The notes below the pieces were generated by a model. It saw nothing but the letters and a program-made list of their open reading frames with translations, had not been told where the DNA came from and ran no database searches. Position numbers and translations under genes: made by a program. A stretch of 64,000 nucleotides of DNA. Source: PALSA-612 sp963704335 (lineage in GTDB: Bacteria > Actinomycetota > Thermoleophilia > Gaiellales > Gaiellaceae). Shown one piece after another: positions 17,701 through 25,129 of the stretch. Position 1 is the stretch's first letter. The number at the start of each line of letters is the position of its first letter. The stretch lies in NCBI GenBank assembly GCA_963704335.1, contig OY969889.1:1984001-2048000 (forward strand), given 5' to 3'.

Positions 17701-18208
17701 GGCGCGGATCTGGGACACCGTCACCGGAGAGTCGCTTCGTACGCTCGTGGAGGACCGCGCAGTGACATCCGTGGCGTTCAGCCCGGACGGCCGGTTCTTG
17801 CTCACGGCGAGTCTCGACCACAAAGGCCGCCTTTGGAACTCGGAGACCGGTGAGCGGATCCAAGTACTCAACTGGCACTACGGGCGTGTTATCGACGCTA
17901 ACTTCAGCCGCGACGGGCGCTGGATCGTGACGGCGGGTCCGGTCACAGTCGGGCTCTGGCGGCCGGGGATCCGCGACCCCGTCCTCCCGTACGGGTTCGG
18001 CAGTATCAAGGGCGGACTGCTGTCAAGCGCTACGTTCGATCCGACGGGCCGTGCCGTCCTCGCGTCGTCCTTCGACGGGACGGTCCGGCGAGCGGAGTGC
18101 ACGTTGTGTGGCGATCTGAACGCTCTGCTCGATCTCGCGCGAGCGCAGCTGGCGGCAAGCGGCCGCACGCTGACTGACGACGAACGCCAGCGCTACGGTC
18201 TCGACTAG
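14744..18208 (+). CDS. STAND NTPase (nSTAND1) with transmembrane helix and WD40 propellers
   Basis: This 1154-residue protein opens with PYKGLRPF...FFFGRERD, the hallmark of nSTAND1 ATPases. It has Walker A GESGAGKS (46-53) and a Walker B-like LYVILDGVEEYF (about 135-146). A single hydrophobic helix at about 424-446 follows a basic stretch (RREAHRRQRR), so the NTPase should be cytoplasmic and the rest outside. From about 515 to 1115 there are some 14-15 WD40-type repeats (for example VAFSPDG...SARLWD), enough for two seven-bladed propellers. STAND proteins are signal-activated switches. This one is translationally coupled to the SARP-SIR2 gene. The trigger and output are unknown. Confidence 0.85.
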   Translation: MTIPPYKGLRPFEDTPDDVEFFFGRERDREIISANLMAARLTVLYGESGAGKSSVLRAGVAHNLRVTARESTEERGRPELAVAVFDAWRDDPMPGLVNAVAEAVRMARGDSTLTAPEVGSLADHLHAWSELLDGDLYVILDGVEEYFLYHESEDGPGTFAAEFPEAVRRPGLRASFLVALREDTLGKLDRFKSAIPNLFGNYLRLEHLDRDAGRRAIGGPLERHNELEPDDAVAIEPELIEAVLDEVQTGRVELGQTGRGAVEGARAAKRIETPFLQLVMRRLWDEERARGSQTLRLDTLRYLGGAEQIVRDHLDRALSTLADDDRDIAAAVFNHLVTPSGAKIAHEPADLARYAEVLEEDLVPVLSTLTNERVLRPTAADNGHVRFEIYHDVLGKGVLAWRTEHDAERTIARERREAHRRQRRLLGVIGVGGVLLAMMAGVTAYAVTQRGEARTQARQAQARLLTASALTALSSDPSLSVALATEAARIDPGGDVEQVLTTAYLADRQRALFRADRPVTNARFSLDGTRVVAASQDGHARIYDTATHELLHDLDHGAPVLDATFEHAGRYVVTAGEDGSARLWDSLTGKMRRSFPHGSPVRSVALDPSTARVVTGGGRTVSVWLPDASRVAEIRLPKPVKAVAFNADGRRFVVVSNDHVARVYDSSDGRLVASLDQGGVVTSAEFSDAARLLVTTGRNKTARIWRLRDGKLLHELKHRGEVLDAEFSPGGARIATASADGTGRIWNVRTGVSESSLVGHKGIVNSVAFSPDGNFVVTGSDDRSARVSKADSGIERAWLFGHEDVVGDVAFSPDGSSVLTASTDGTARLWDPRAQPQLEVVSRARGPVLGAVYAGRQAIFIAGPGSRARLVRASNGSPMRSFAASGPVKAVATSADGKTLAIASRQGVAVIRPGGERVELALPGASAVAVSPEGSRIAGGGVEGVARIWSAEGQLLHELVGHEKSITDVGFSADGKRLATASNDDTARIWDTVTGESLRTLVEDRAVTSVAFSPDGRFLLTASLDHKGRLWNSETGERIQVLNWHYGRVIDANFSRDGRWIVTAGPVTVGLWRPGIRDPVLPYGFGSIKGGLLSSATFDPTGRAVLASSFDGTVRRAECTLCGDLNALLDLARAQLAASGRTLTDDERQRYGLD

Positions 18209-18757
18209 CGCGGCGCGACGCCTTCGTCCACGAGCTTCGCAATCAGATCGAGGTCGGGCGTTTCGTCGCCGAGCGACACGCTCAGGGCGAGGCCGTTGGC
18301 CACGAATGACAGCAGAACCGCGACGGCCTCGACTGGCACGTCGCCGCGCACCTGCGGCCGGAGGCGGTCGAGTCGCTCCGAACGCGTGGCCTTGAGCTCC
18401 TGCTCGCGCTCCTCGAGGAGCTGACGGAACTCGGGGTCGGTGCGCACGCGGCGGGTGGCCTCGAACTGGACGGAGAGCCAGTCCGCGTCCGCTTCGACAA
18501 TCGCTCCGAGCACCGCGCGGAAGCCCTCGTTGAGCCAGATGTCCGTGTAGCGGCGTGACATCTCGAGGGCCAGCTCGACGAAGAGGGCGTCCTTCGAGGT
18601 GAAGTAGTTGAAGATCGCTCCGCGCGACAGCCCGATCTCCTGCTCGAGCCGGACGACGGTCGCGCCCTCGTAGCCGTGCTGCGCGAAAGCAGCGGCGGGC
18701 GCCATCGAGGATCTGCACGCGGCGACGCTCCTTGTGTGCTTCGGAGACCTTCGGCAT
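18205..18757 (-). CDS. TetR-family repressor, interrupted by a one-base frameshift
   Basis: The gene begins MPKVSEAHKERRRVQILDGA at ATG 18757, a typical TetR start. The helix-turn-helix (GATVVRLEQEIGLSRGAIFN) and the ligand-binding domain, ending DLIAKLVDEGVAPR, lie one frame over. Removing one base from AAA 18686-18688 gives the expected CFAQHGYEGA and a continuous protein of about 183 residues. It lies divergent to the MFS exporter at 18804 and probably represses it. The frameshift has the same sense as those in the FTR1 gene, so sequence error is as likely as a true loss. Its 3' end meets the STAND gene with a 4-base overlap. Confidence 0.75.
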
Positions 18758-18803
18758 GCGCGTACTTTACAAAAACGTACAGACGTATTATTATCTTGGC
18801 CGC
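18758..18803 (+). promoter_or_regulatory. Promoter and probable TetR operator of the MFS gene
   Basis: This AT-rich patch in a GC-rich genome carries a good promoter: -35 TTTACA at 18766-18771 and -10 TATTAT at 18789-18794, spaced by 17 bp. The ATG at 18804 is so close that the transcript should be leaderless or nearly so. CGTAC occurs at 18761 and 18776 and ACGTAT at 18783, overlapping the promoter, and could be the operator for the divergent TetR protein. The operator assignment is weak. Confidence 0.5.
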
Positions 18804-20012
18804 ATGGAGCACGTGAACAAGCGGGCCGTGGGAGCACTCGTCCTCGCGGAGCTGATCTCGACGCTGGGCTCGCGGATGACGTATCTCGCACTGCCGTGGT
18901 TCGTGCTCGTGACGACGGGCTCGGCGGCGAAGATGAGCGTCGTCCTCGCCGTCCAGATCCTGCCGATGGCGATCCTCGGCATTCCCAGCGGCACCCTCGT
19001 CCAGAAGCTCGGCTCCCGCAGGACGATGCTCATGGCCGACTTCGCGCGCGCGCCGCTGATCATGGCGCTGCCGCTGCTGTACTCGGCCGGCCTGCTGTCG
19101 TTCGGCGTGCTGCTCGGGATCGTCGCGGCGATCGGGGCGTTCATGCCGCCGTACGCTGCCTCCCAGCGAGTGATCCTCCCCGAGCTCGTCGGCGAGGACG
19201 TGACGACGATGGCCCAGGCGAACAGCCTGCTCGAGGGCGGGTTCTCGGCCGCCGGCCTGATCGGGCCGGCACTGGCCGGCATCCTCATCCCGTTCCTCGG
19301 TGCGCCCAATGTCCTCTACATCGACGCGGCCACGTACCTCGTCGCTTTCAGCCTTGTCCTCCTGTTCGTGCCGAGGCCGAAGCCCCTCGACCAAGAGGCC
19401 GGGGGTGGGCTGCTGGAAGGCTTGCGGTTTGTCGCGCGGGACTCCTTTATGGGCGCCCTCGTGCTCGTCATCGTGTTCTTCGGCTTCTTCAGCTCGGCGC
19501 TGTCGGCCGCACTGCCCGCACATGCCTACCTCGATTTCGGCAGCCCGAAGGTCGCGGGGCTCTTCTACAGCGCGCTCGGCGCCGGGGCGCTGGTCGGGAC
19601 GATCATCGCCGTCATGGTCATCCCCAAGACCCAGCCCCTGCGCCTGGCGGCAGGCGCCATCCTCGGCGTTTCGCTGCCTTTGTGGCTGCTCGGTCTCGAT
19701 CTGCCCACGTGGGTCTTCACGCTCGCGCTCTTCGTGGCCGTGCTGTTCACGCCGCTCGTCAACGGGCCCGTGTTCGGCGTCCTGACGTCCCGCATGACGC
19801 CCGAGATCCGCCCCAAGGCGATGACGGCCATCATCGCCCTCAACACCGTCGCCGCGCCGCTCGGCTTCTTGCTCGCGGGCCAGGTGATCGACCGGGTCGG
19901 GACGTCGACGGTCTTCTTCACGGTCGCGGCCGGCTTCACGGTGGCCTCGCTGCTCTTCGTGGCGGTCGTGCTCCGACACCTGCGGATTCCCGAGCCGGCA
20001 CTGGAGACCTAG
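18804..20012 (+). CDS. MFS transporter, MFS_3 family, next to TetR
   Basis: This 402-residue MFS exporter begins MEHVNKRAVGALVLAELIST. Upstream in-frame ATGs would run into the divergent promoter, so 18804 is preferred. It is a paralogue of the protein at 1351-2592 (shared LALPWFVL, ILGIPSGT, VILPELVGED, NVLYIDAATY). The divergent tetR gene and the strong promoter between them suggest ligand-induced efflux. About 12 membrane segments are visible. It is followed after 17 bases by uvrB, which may be read from the same transcript. Substrate unknown. Confidence 0.85.
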   Translation: MEHVNKRAVGALVLAELISTLGSRMTYLALPWFVLVTTGSAAKMSVVLAVQILPMAILGIPSGTLVQKLGSRRTMLMADFARAPLIMALPLLYSAGLLSFGVLLGIVAAIGAFMPPYAASQRVILPELVGEDVTTMAQANSLLEGGFSAAGLIGPALAGILIPFLGAPNVLYIDAATYLVAFSLVLLFVPRPKPLDQEAGGGLLEGLRFVARDSFMGALVLVIVFFGFFSSALSAALPAHAYLDFGSPKVAGLFYSALGAGALVGTIIAVMVIPKTQPLRLAAGAILGVSLPLWLLGLDLPTWVFTLALFVAVLFTPLVNGPVFGVLTSRMTPEIRPKAMTAIIALNTVAAPLGFLLAGQVIDRVGTSTVFFTVAAGFTVASLLFVAVVLRHLRIPEPALET

Positions 20013-20029
20013 ACGGCTACATTTCGAGC

Positions 20030-22030
20030 GTGGCCGAGCTGCGCACGTCCGACGCCTACCGCCCGATGGGCGACCAGCCCGAAGCCATCGAGACTCTGGC
20101 GACGAGCATCTCCGGCGGCGGCCGCTTCCAGACGCTGCTGGGAGCCACAGGCACGGGCAAGACCGCGACGATGGCGTGGACGATCGAGAAGGTCGGCAAG
20201 CCGGCGCTGATCATCGCCCACAACAAGACGCTCGCGGCCCAGCTCTGCAACGAGTTCCGCGAGTTCTTCCCCGAGAACTCCGTCGAGTACTTCGTCTCGT
20301 ACTACGACTACTACCAGCCCGAGGCGTACGTTCCGCAGGCCGACCTCTACATCGAGAAGGACTCGTCCCAGAACGACGACATCGCGCGATTGCGGCTCGC
20401 CGCGACGTCGGCATTGATGACGCGGCGCGACGTCGTCATCGTCGCGTCCGTGTCCTGCATCTACGGGCTCGGCTCGCCGGAGGAGTGGAAGGAACGCGTG
20501 CTGATCCTCGAGGTGGGGGAGACGCACGACCGCGACGCGGCGCTGCGGAAGCTGATCGAGAGCCAGTACGTGCGCAACGACTCGGTGCTGGGCCGAGGCC
20601 GCTTCCGGGTGAAGGGCGACGTGATGGAGGTGCAGCCGGCTAACGCGGAGACCGCCCACCGCATCTCGTTCTTCGGCGACGACGTGGAGTCGATCACACA
20701 CTTCGACCCGCTCACCGGGGAAGTGTTGGCGCCGCTCGACAACCTCGTCATCTGGCCGGCCACCGAGTACGTGACGTCCACGCCGTCGATCGAGCGGGCC
20801 GTGGACGACATCCGCGCCGAGCTCGAGGAGCAGGTGGCGAAGTTCGACGCCGAGGGGAAGATGCTCGAAGCGCACCGGCTCCGGCAGCGCACCGAGTACG
20901 ACCTGGAGATGCTGAAGGAGCTCGGCTTCTGCTCGGGCATCGAGAACTACTCGCGTCATCTCGAGGGCCGGCCCGAGGGCTCGCACCCGTTCACGCTCAT
21001 CGACTACTTCCCTGACGACTTCGTCGTCTTCGTGGACGAGTCGCACCAGACGATTCCGCAGATCGGCGGCATGTCCGAGGGTGACCGCTCTCGCAAGCAG
21101 ACGCTCGTCGACTACGGCTTCCGGCTGCCGTCCGCCATCGACAACCGGCCGCTGCGCTTCGACGAGTTCCTCGCGAAGGTGCCGCAGCTCGTGTTCGTGT
21201 CGGCGACGCCCGGGGCGTACGAGCTTCGCAACTCGGCGGTGGTGGCCGAGCAGCTGATTCGCCCGACGTTCGTCGTCGACCCCGAGGTGGAAGTACGGCC
21301 GACGAAGAATCAGATCGACGACCTCCTCAACGAGATCCGGCGGCGCGAGGAGGTGGGCGAGCGCGTCCTCGTCACCACGCTGACCAAGAAGATGGCCGAG
21401 GATCTCACCGACTACCTGCTGGAGGCCGGCGTTCGCGCCCGGTATCTCCACTCGGAGATCGATACCCTCGAACGAATCTCCATCATCCGCGAGCTGCGGC
21501 TCGGCGAGTACGACGTGCTCGTCGGCGTCAACCTCCTGCGGGAGGGGCTCGACCTGCCCGAGGTGTCGTTCATCGCCATCCTCGATGCCGACAAGGAGGG
21601 CTTCCTGCGTGGCAAGACGGCGCTGGTGCAGACGATCGGCCGTGCGGCGCGTAACGTCAACGGCCGGGTTGTCCTCTACGCCGACAAGATCACGGAGGCG
21701 ATCGCCGGCGCCGTGGAGGAGACGGACCGGAGGCGCGCAAAGCAGGTCGCGTACAACGAGGAGCACGGCATCACGCCGGAGACGATCGTCAAAGGCGTGT
21801 CCGACATCGCCGAGTTCCTCTCGCTCGAGTCGCCGACGGTGCCGGGGCGCCGGCGGCGTGGCGGCCGCAAGGTCGACGAGCTGGGCCGGGACGAGCTCGA
21901 GAAGCTCGTCATCGAGCTGGAGGAGGAGATGTTCCTCGCCGCGGAAGAGCTCCGCTTCGAGTACGCGGCGAAGCTCCGCGACGAGATCAAGGACCTGCGG
22001 CGAGAGCTAATGACTCCGGCGAGAGCCTGA
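20030..22030 (+). CDS. uvrB: UvrABC system protein B
   Basis: This is a full-length UvrB (666 residues), the helicase-like damage-verification subunit of nucleotide excision repair. The start is GTG (VAELRTSDAYRPMGDQPEAI). Visible are Walker A GATGTGKT (38-45), the damage-clamping beta-hairpin (SYYDYYQPEAYVPQ), DESH in VFVDESHQTIPQIGGM, the GVNLLREGLDLPEVS and IGRAARN helicase motifs, and the C-terminal UVR motif (EEMFLAAEELRFEYAAKLRD) that recruits UvrC. uvrA lies 5 kb downstream on the same strand. No LexA-type box is seen directly upstream. Confidence 0.97.
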   Translation: MAELRTSDAYRPMGDQPEAIETLATSISGGGRFQTLLGATGTGKTATMAWTIEKVGKPALIIAHNKTLAAQLCNEFREFFPENSVEYFVSYYDYYQPEAYVPQADLYIEKDSSQNDDIARLRLAATSALMTRRDVVIVASVSCIYGLGSPEEWKERVLILEVGETHDRDAALRKLIESQYVRNDSVLGRGRFRVKGDVMEVQPANAETAHRISFFGDDVESITHFDPLTGEVLAPLDNLVIWPATEYVTSTPSIERAVDDIRAELEEQVAKFDAEGKMLEAHRLRQRTEYDLEMLKELGFCSGIENYSRHLEGRPEGSHPFTLIDYFPDDFVVFVDESHQTIPQIGGMSEGDRSRKQTLVDYGFRLPSAIDNRPLRFDEFLAKVPQLVFVSATPGAYELRNSAVVAEQLIRPTFVVDPEVEVRPTKNQIDDLLNEIRRREEVGERVLVTTLTKKMAEDLTDYLLEAGVRARYLHSEIDTLERISIIRELRLGEYDVLVGVNLLREGLDLPEVSFIAILDADKEGFLRGKTALVQTIGRAARNVNGRVVLYADKITEAIAGAVEETDRRRAKQVAYNEEHGITPETIVKGVSDIAEFLSLESPTVPGRRRRGGRKVDELGRDELEKLVIELEEEMFLAAEELRFEYAAKLRDEIKDLRRELMTPARA

Positions 22031-22059
22031 CGGCCGCCGGAGCGGGCCGTCGTGGTGAA

Positions 22060-22074
22060 GCGGGGATACCCCGC
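22060..22074 (+). terminator. Hairpin after uvrB
   Basis: GCGGGG and CCCCGC form a 6-bp stem around ATA, 30 bases past the uvrB stop. No T-run follows, so it is only a weak terminator candidate. Confidence 0.3.
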
Positions 22075-22169
22075 ACCCAGCTGACACCTGATCCTGTTCG
22101 TAACCGGCGCAGCAGGGCTCCCCTCTATGCCTAATCTGTGTCGATTCAGCTCCCAGGAGGAGATACACC

Positions 22170-22448
22170 ATGTGCCGGAACATCCACACGCTGCACAACT
22201 ACGAGCCGCCGGCGACCGAGGAAGAGGTGAGGGACGCGGCGCTTCAGTACGTCCGCAAGATCTCGGGCTCGACGAAGCCCTCGAAAGCGAACGAGACGGC
22301 GTTCGAGCGTGCCGTCGACGAGGTGGCGGCCGCCACCTCGCGGCTGCTCGATGCACTCGTCACCTCGGCCCCGCCGAGAAACCGCGAGGCCGAGGCTGCG
22401 AAGAAGCGTGAGCTGGCCCAGAAGCGCTTCGGCACCGTTGCCGCATAG
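22170..22448 (+). CDS. DUF2277 family protein
   Basis: This 92-residue protein begins MCRNIHTLHNYEPPATEEEV, the very conserved opening of the DUF2277 family. Family members are small and cytoplasmic, with an invariant N-terminal MCRNI and no known function. The remainder is helical and rich in charged residues (VRKISGSTKPSKANETAFE). A strong ribosome site (AGGAGGAG, about 22155) precedes it. It stands alone between uvrB and a stretch of gene fragments. Confidence 0.8.
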   Translation: MCRNIHTLHNYEPPATEEEVRDAALQYVRKISGSTKPSKANETAFERAVDEVAAATSRLLDALVTSAPPRNREAEAAKKRELAQKRFGTVAA

Positions 22449-22469
22449 CTGCGAACGGCCTCAGGGCCG

Positions 22470-22576
22470 CCCGCCGCGTTCGTGAAGGTGCACGTGACCG
22501 TCTCGCCCGGGTCGATGTCCACGTCGGCCCGGCGACTGCCCATAGTCACCGTCGTGCCACCGTCCGGGTCAACGCT
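22470..22576 (-). pseudogene. Fragment of an extracellular prealbumin-like repeat protein
   Basis: On the minus strand this stretch reads VDPDGGTTV...DIDPGETVTCTFTNAAGG. That is the typical end of a repeat domain in secreted surface proteins (Cys-x-DPDGGTTV ... DxDPGETVTCTFTN). Nothing recognisable precedes or follows in frame, so it is a relic. It abuts the BTAD fragment at about 22570. Confidence 0.55.
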
Positions 22577-22646
22577 GCTGCGCGAGAAGCTCGGCGTCAA
22601 CGCGAGCGCGTCGACGCAGGCGTTGCATCGCCAGCTGCTGGCCTGA
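22569..22646 (+). pseudogene. C-terminal fragment of a BTAD/SARP regulator
   Basis: The plus strand reads STLLREKLGVNASASTQALH followed by RQLLA and a TGA at 22644-22646. This matches the last helices of a BTAD domain (compare LGIDPSPALQQL in the intact regulator at 13101). No DNA-binding part is present. It overlaps the 3' end of the convergent phosphoesterase gene. It is probably a rearrangement scar. Confidence 0.5.
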
Positions 22647-23439
22647 CGCCTTCGCGGGGGAACCGACGCTCGGCCACGGGCGCGAACGCTTCACCGTCGA
22701 GCACGTGCGTCTCGACGGTGATCGACGACTCGTCGGCGGAGATGACATGTGCTCCCTGTGCCTCGCCGAGTCGATGAGGACGGGGCCGGGTCAGCCCCGG
22801 CGCGGTCACCACAACGATCGGCCGCTCTCCGGCCAGCACCTCGAACTCCCGGCGCTCGGCGACGCCGGCCTGGTGGACGTGGCCGGAGAGGACGAGCTCG
22901 GCGCCGGCCGCCGCCAGTTGTTCCAGCACACGGCCACGGCGCGCCAGCGGTCGCTTGCGCGTGCGCCACGGCGCGTTGGCAAGCTGGTGGTGCAGGCAGA
23001 CGACGCACAACGCGCCGGTCGGGGCGGCGTGAAGGTGGGCGGTCGCGCGCTCGACCCCACCCGTTCGCAGGCCTCCCGACTGATGCCGCCACGGCCGGAC
23101 CGAGTTGACGCCGACCACGTGCAGCCCGCCCGTGGAGTGCACGGGCTCGGTCGTCACCCATTCGCGCTCGAACTCCTGCCACGGACGCATGAACCTCGTG
23201 GGCGGTAGGAGCGGGATGTCGTGGTTGCCGGGCACCGCCAGCGCCGGTGCCGGCAGGCTCCGCAGGAAGCTTGCCGCACGCTCGTGCTGATCGCGTCGAC
23301 CGCGGTGCGTGAGGTCGCCTGTGGCCACCACGAGATCGGGCTCGATGTCCTGTACGAGGGCCTGTAGAGCGCGTTCGACAAGGGGCTGATCGCGCGCTCC
23401 GACATGGATGTCGGAGACGTGGATCAGGCGAGCTGGCAC
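22597..23439 (-). CDS. Metallophosphoesterase, calcineurin-like
   Basis: This 280-residue protein has all motifs of the two-metal calcineurin-like phosphoesterase fold: SDIHVG (D10, H12), GDLTHRG, PGNHD, a later HH pair (LHHQLANAPW) and SGHVHQAG. The closest general type is CpdA-like 3',5'-cyclic nucleotide phosphodiesterase, but substrates of this fold vary widely. The C-terminal 20 or so residues run through the BTAD fragment and may be a read-through replacement of the original end. It is divergent from the small membrane gene at 23467. Confidence 0.8.
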   Translation of the reverse strand: MPARLIHVSDIHVGARDQPLVERALQALVQDIEPDLVVATGDLTHRGRRDQHERAASFLRSLPAPALAVPGNHDIPLLPPTRFMRPWQEFEREWVTTEPVHSTGGLHVVGVNSVRPWRHQSGGLRTGGVERATAHLHAAPTGALCVVCLHHQLANAPWRTRKRPLARRGRVLEQLAAAGAELVLSGHVHQAGVAERREFEVLAGERPIVVVTAPGLTRPRPHRLGEAQGAHVISADESSITVETHVLDGEAFAPVAERRFPREGVRPAAGDATPASTRSR

Positions 23440-23466
23440 AGCCGAGGCAGGCTATACACTGGCCTC

Positions 23467-23715
23467 GTGCCGGACGAGTCGACCGAGTCGACCGAGCTTT
23501 TCGACGACCTATACCTTGGCCTGCGCGCCGGCGGCGCCATCCGCAAGCAGCGTCGCGGCGAGCCGCTCACGATGGAAGAGGAGGCGGCGCTCGGCCACTG
23601 GCAGCGACTCTCCAGGTGGCGGAAAGTGATCGCCGTGGGTGCCTTCGCACTCGGCACGTTCGGGCTCGGCTTCACGATCGGCGGCATCATTTTCGGCCGC
23701 CGCCGCAATGCGTAG
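23467..23715 (+). CDS. Small membrane protein of unknown function
   Basis: An 82-residue protein from GTG 23467 (VPDESTESTELFDDLYLGLR). The first 55 residues are soluble and acidic to basic, followed by one hydrophobic helix (VIAVGAFALGTFGLGFTIGG) and a short basic tail (RRRNA), giving an N-terminus inside or membrane-tethered layout. No family recognised. An earlier in-frame ATG at 23404 lies inside the phosphoesterase gene and is less likely. Confidence 0.5.
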   Translation: MPDESTESTELFDDLYLGLRAGGAIRKQRRGEPLTMEEEAALGHWQRLSRWRKVIAVGAFALGTFGLGFTIGGIIFGRRRNA

Positions 23716-23786
23716 GCGCGGCTTCCAATCCGTCCAGCCGCCGATTACGTAGGACACAGGGTCCACACCTACGAAAGGGCACGGCC

Positions 23787-24332
23787 ATGCGTCGAACACT
23801 CCTCCTCTCCGCCGCACTCGCAGTCGGTCTGACTCTTGCCGGGCTGACGCTCGCTGCTGGGCAGGCGAACACGTGGAAGCTCAACTCGATCCTCACGATG
23901 GGCGCGGAGGTGCCAAAGCCGACCGGTGTGCCCGCCGGGGCCAAGGGCACGTTCACCGGTACCGCCGTCGAGAACACGAGCGGGGGAGCAAGGCTCGCCT
24001 GGCAGCTGAAGTTCTCCAAGCTTTCGGGCGCCGCCGCGGCCGCGCACATTCACATCGGAAAAGTGGGGAAGGCCGGCAACGTCATGGTCGCGCTCTGCGG
24101 GCCGTGCAAGAACGGCAAGAAGGGCACGGCCAACCTGACGAAGGCGCAACTCGCGACCGTCAAGGCCGGCAGGTCCTACGTGAACGTCCACACGGCGACG
24201 AACGCCGCCGGCGAGATACGCGGCCAGGTGAAGGCGAAGAAGGGGCCGTCGACGTCGGGCTCGCCACCGCCCCCGCCGCCCCCGCCGCCACCACCGCCCG
24301 GCGACGAGCCGCCGCCGGATCCGTATCCGTAG
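23787..24332 (+). CDS. Exported CHRD-domain protein with proline-rich tail
   Basis: This 181-residue protein has a signal peptide (1-25, ending LAAGQA) and one CHRD domain (about 27-150), a beta fold named after chordin. Signature pieces are MGAEVPKPTGVPAGAKGTFT, AAHIHIGKVGKAGNVMVALC and YVNVHTATNAAGEIRGQV. A pair of cysteines (CGPC) lies in the domain. The C-terminus is a run of about 12 prolines followed by GDEPPPDPYP, suggesting a cell-wall-spanning or adhesive tail. Function unknown. Confidence 0.78.
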   Translation: MRRTLLLSAALAVGLTLAGLTLAAGQANTWKLNSILTMGAEVPKPTGVPAGAKGTFTGTAVENTSGGARLAWQLKFSKLSGAAAAAHIHIGKVGKAGNVMVALCGPCKNGKKGTANLTKAQLATVKAGRSYVNVHTATNAAGEIRGQVKAKKGPSTSGSPPPPPPPPPPPPGDEPPPDPYP

Positions 24333-25055
24333 CTAGCGGAGCAAGAGCCGCGCGATCGCCGCGTGGTCGGGGAGATAGCCGTCGGGCTCGAAGCCCCACG
24401 CGATCGTGTGCGCGACCGTCCAGCCGCGGACGCGCTCGCGATCGAGACCTAGGTCGGACGAGAAGCGGTCGAGGCGCCGGCGCAGCCGGTCGCGCGGGCG
24501 CGGACCGGCTAGCACCTCGCCCTTCCGGTCGCGGACCATCGCGACGGGAGTGAACTCGCGCTCGGCCGCAAGCGGCTTCGGGTCGATCACGAGCCAGGGT
24601 TCTCGTGTGCTGCGCAGGACGTTGCCGGCGTGGAGGTCCTCGCTGGCGAGGACGAGCGGACCCTGGGTCGGGCTCAGCTCCCGAACCAGGCCGACGGCAG
24701 TTTCGAGCAGCGGCCGCTCGAATGGGCGGCCGGCGGCCTCCCAACGAGCCGGCAGCTCGTCGAGCCAACGGTCGGCAATGTCGGAGAGCCGACGAAAGTG
24801 ATCAGGCGGCTTCTTCCAGAGCCGAGGGAGAAGCCCGGCGACGACGTCACCGGCGGCATCGTCGTCGACCTCGAGCAGCGTCGTGCCCGGCTGGCAGCGC
24901 TCCAGGAGCATGGCGTGCCGCTCTGCGTCCCGGTCGAGCAGGCGGATAGCGCCGTCGCCGGCCCAGGCGCGAAGCGCGTCCGGCTCGTGTTCCGTTTCCT
25001 CGTCGGGCGCGCAGATCTTCAGAACGACGTCGCCGGCAGGCAGCACGAGCGACAC
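24333..25055 (-). CDS. Aminoglycoside/hydroxyurea phosphotransferase-like kinase
   Basis: A kinase of the APH(6)/hydroxyurea phosphotransferase type. VVLKI is the ATP lysine strand, LLERCQPGT is the hinge region, ASEDLHAGNVL is the catalytic loop (DLHxxN), and VIDPKPL is the metal-binding DxK region. The GTG at 25055 leaves out the first strand. In-frame sequence upstream to about 25130 (VDLERLAEECAEQWGLTLGP) fits the family N-terminus, but no ATG, GTG or TTG lies there, so the true start is unclear. The frame abuts the lipoprotein gene upstream. It may modify an antibiotic or a small metabolite; resistance is not proven. Confidence 0.72.
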   Translation of the reverse strand: MSLVLPAGDVVLKICAPDEETEHEPDALRAWAGDGAIRLLDRDAERHAMLLERCQPGTTLLEVDDDAAGDVVAGLLPRLWKKPPDHFRRLSDIADRWLDELPARWEAAGRPFERPLLETAVGLVRELSPTQGPLVLASEDLHAGNVLRSTREPWLVIDPKPLAAEREFTPVAMVRDRKGEVLAGPRPRDRLRRRLDRFSSDLGLDRERVRGWTVAHTIAWGFEPDGYLPDHAAIARLLLR

Positions 25056-25129
25056 GTGCCCGCCTGTGAAGGGCGGTCCGAGCGTCAGTCCCCACTGCTC
25101 AGCGCACTCCTCGGCAAGACGCTCGAGGT

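Noticed and set aside
18734..20029. Upstream extension of the uvrB frame through the MFS gene
   Set aside because: The extension is Arg/Ala-rich shadow sequence; UvrB begins normally at GTG 20030 and the MFS gene explains the region.
22244..22600. Minus-strand open frame as a real gene of 118 codons
   Set aside because: Only about 35 codons match a known repeat domain; the rest runs opposite the DUF2277 gene. Listed as a gene fragment instead.
24333..25055. Kinase as a proven antibiotic-resistance gene
   Set aside because: The fold family also includes kinases of unknown or metabolic substrates; no cassette or mobile context supports resistance.
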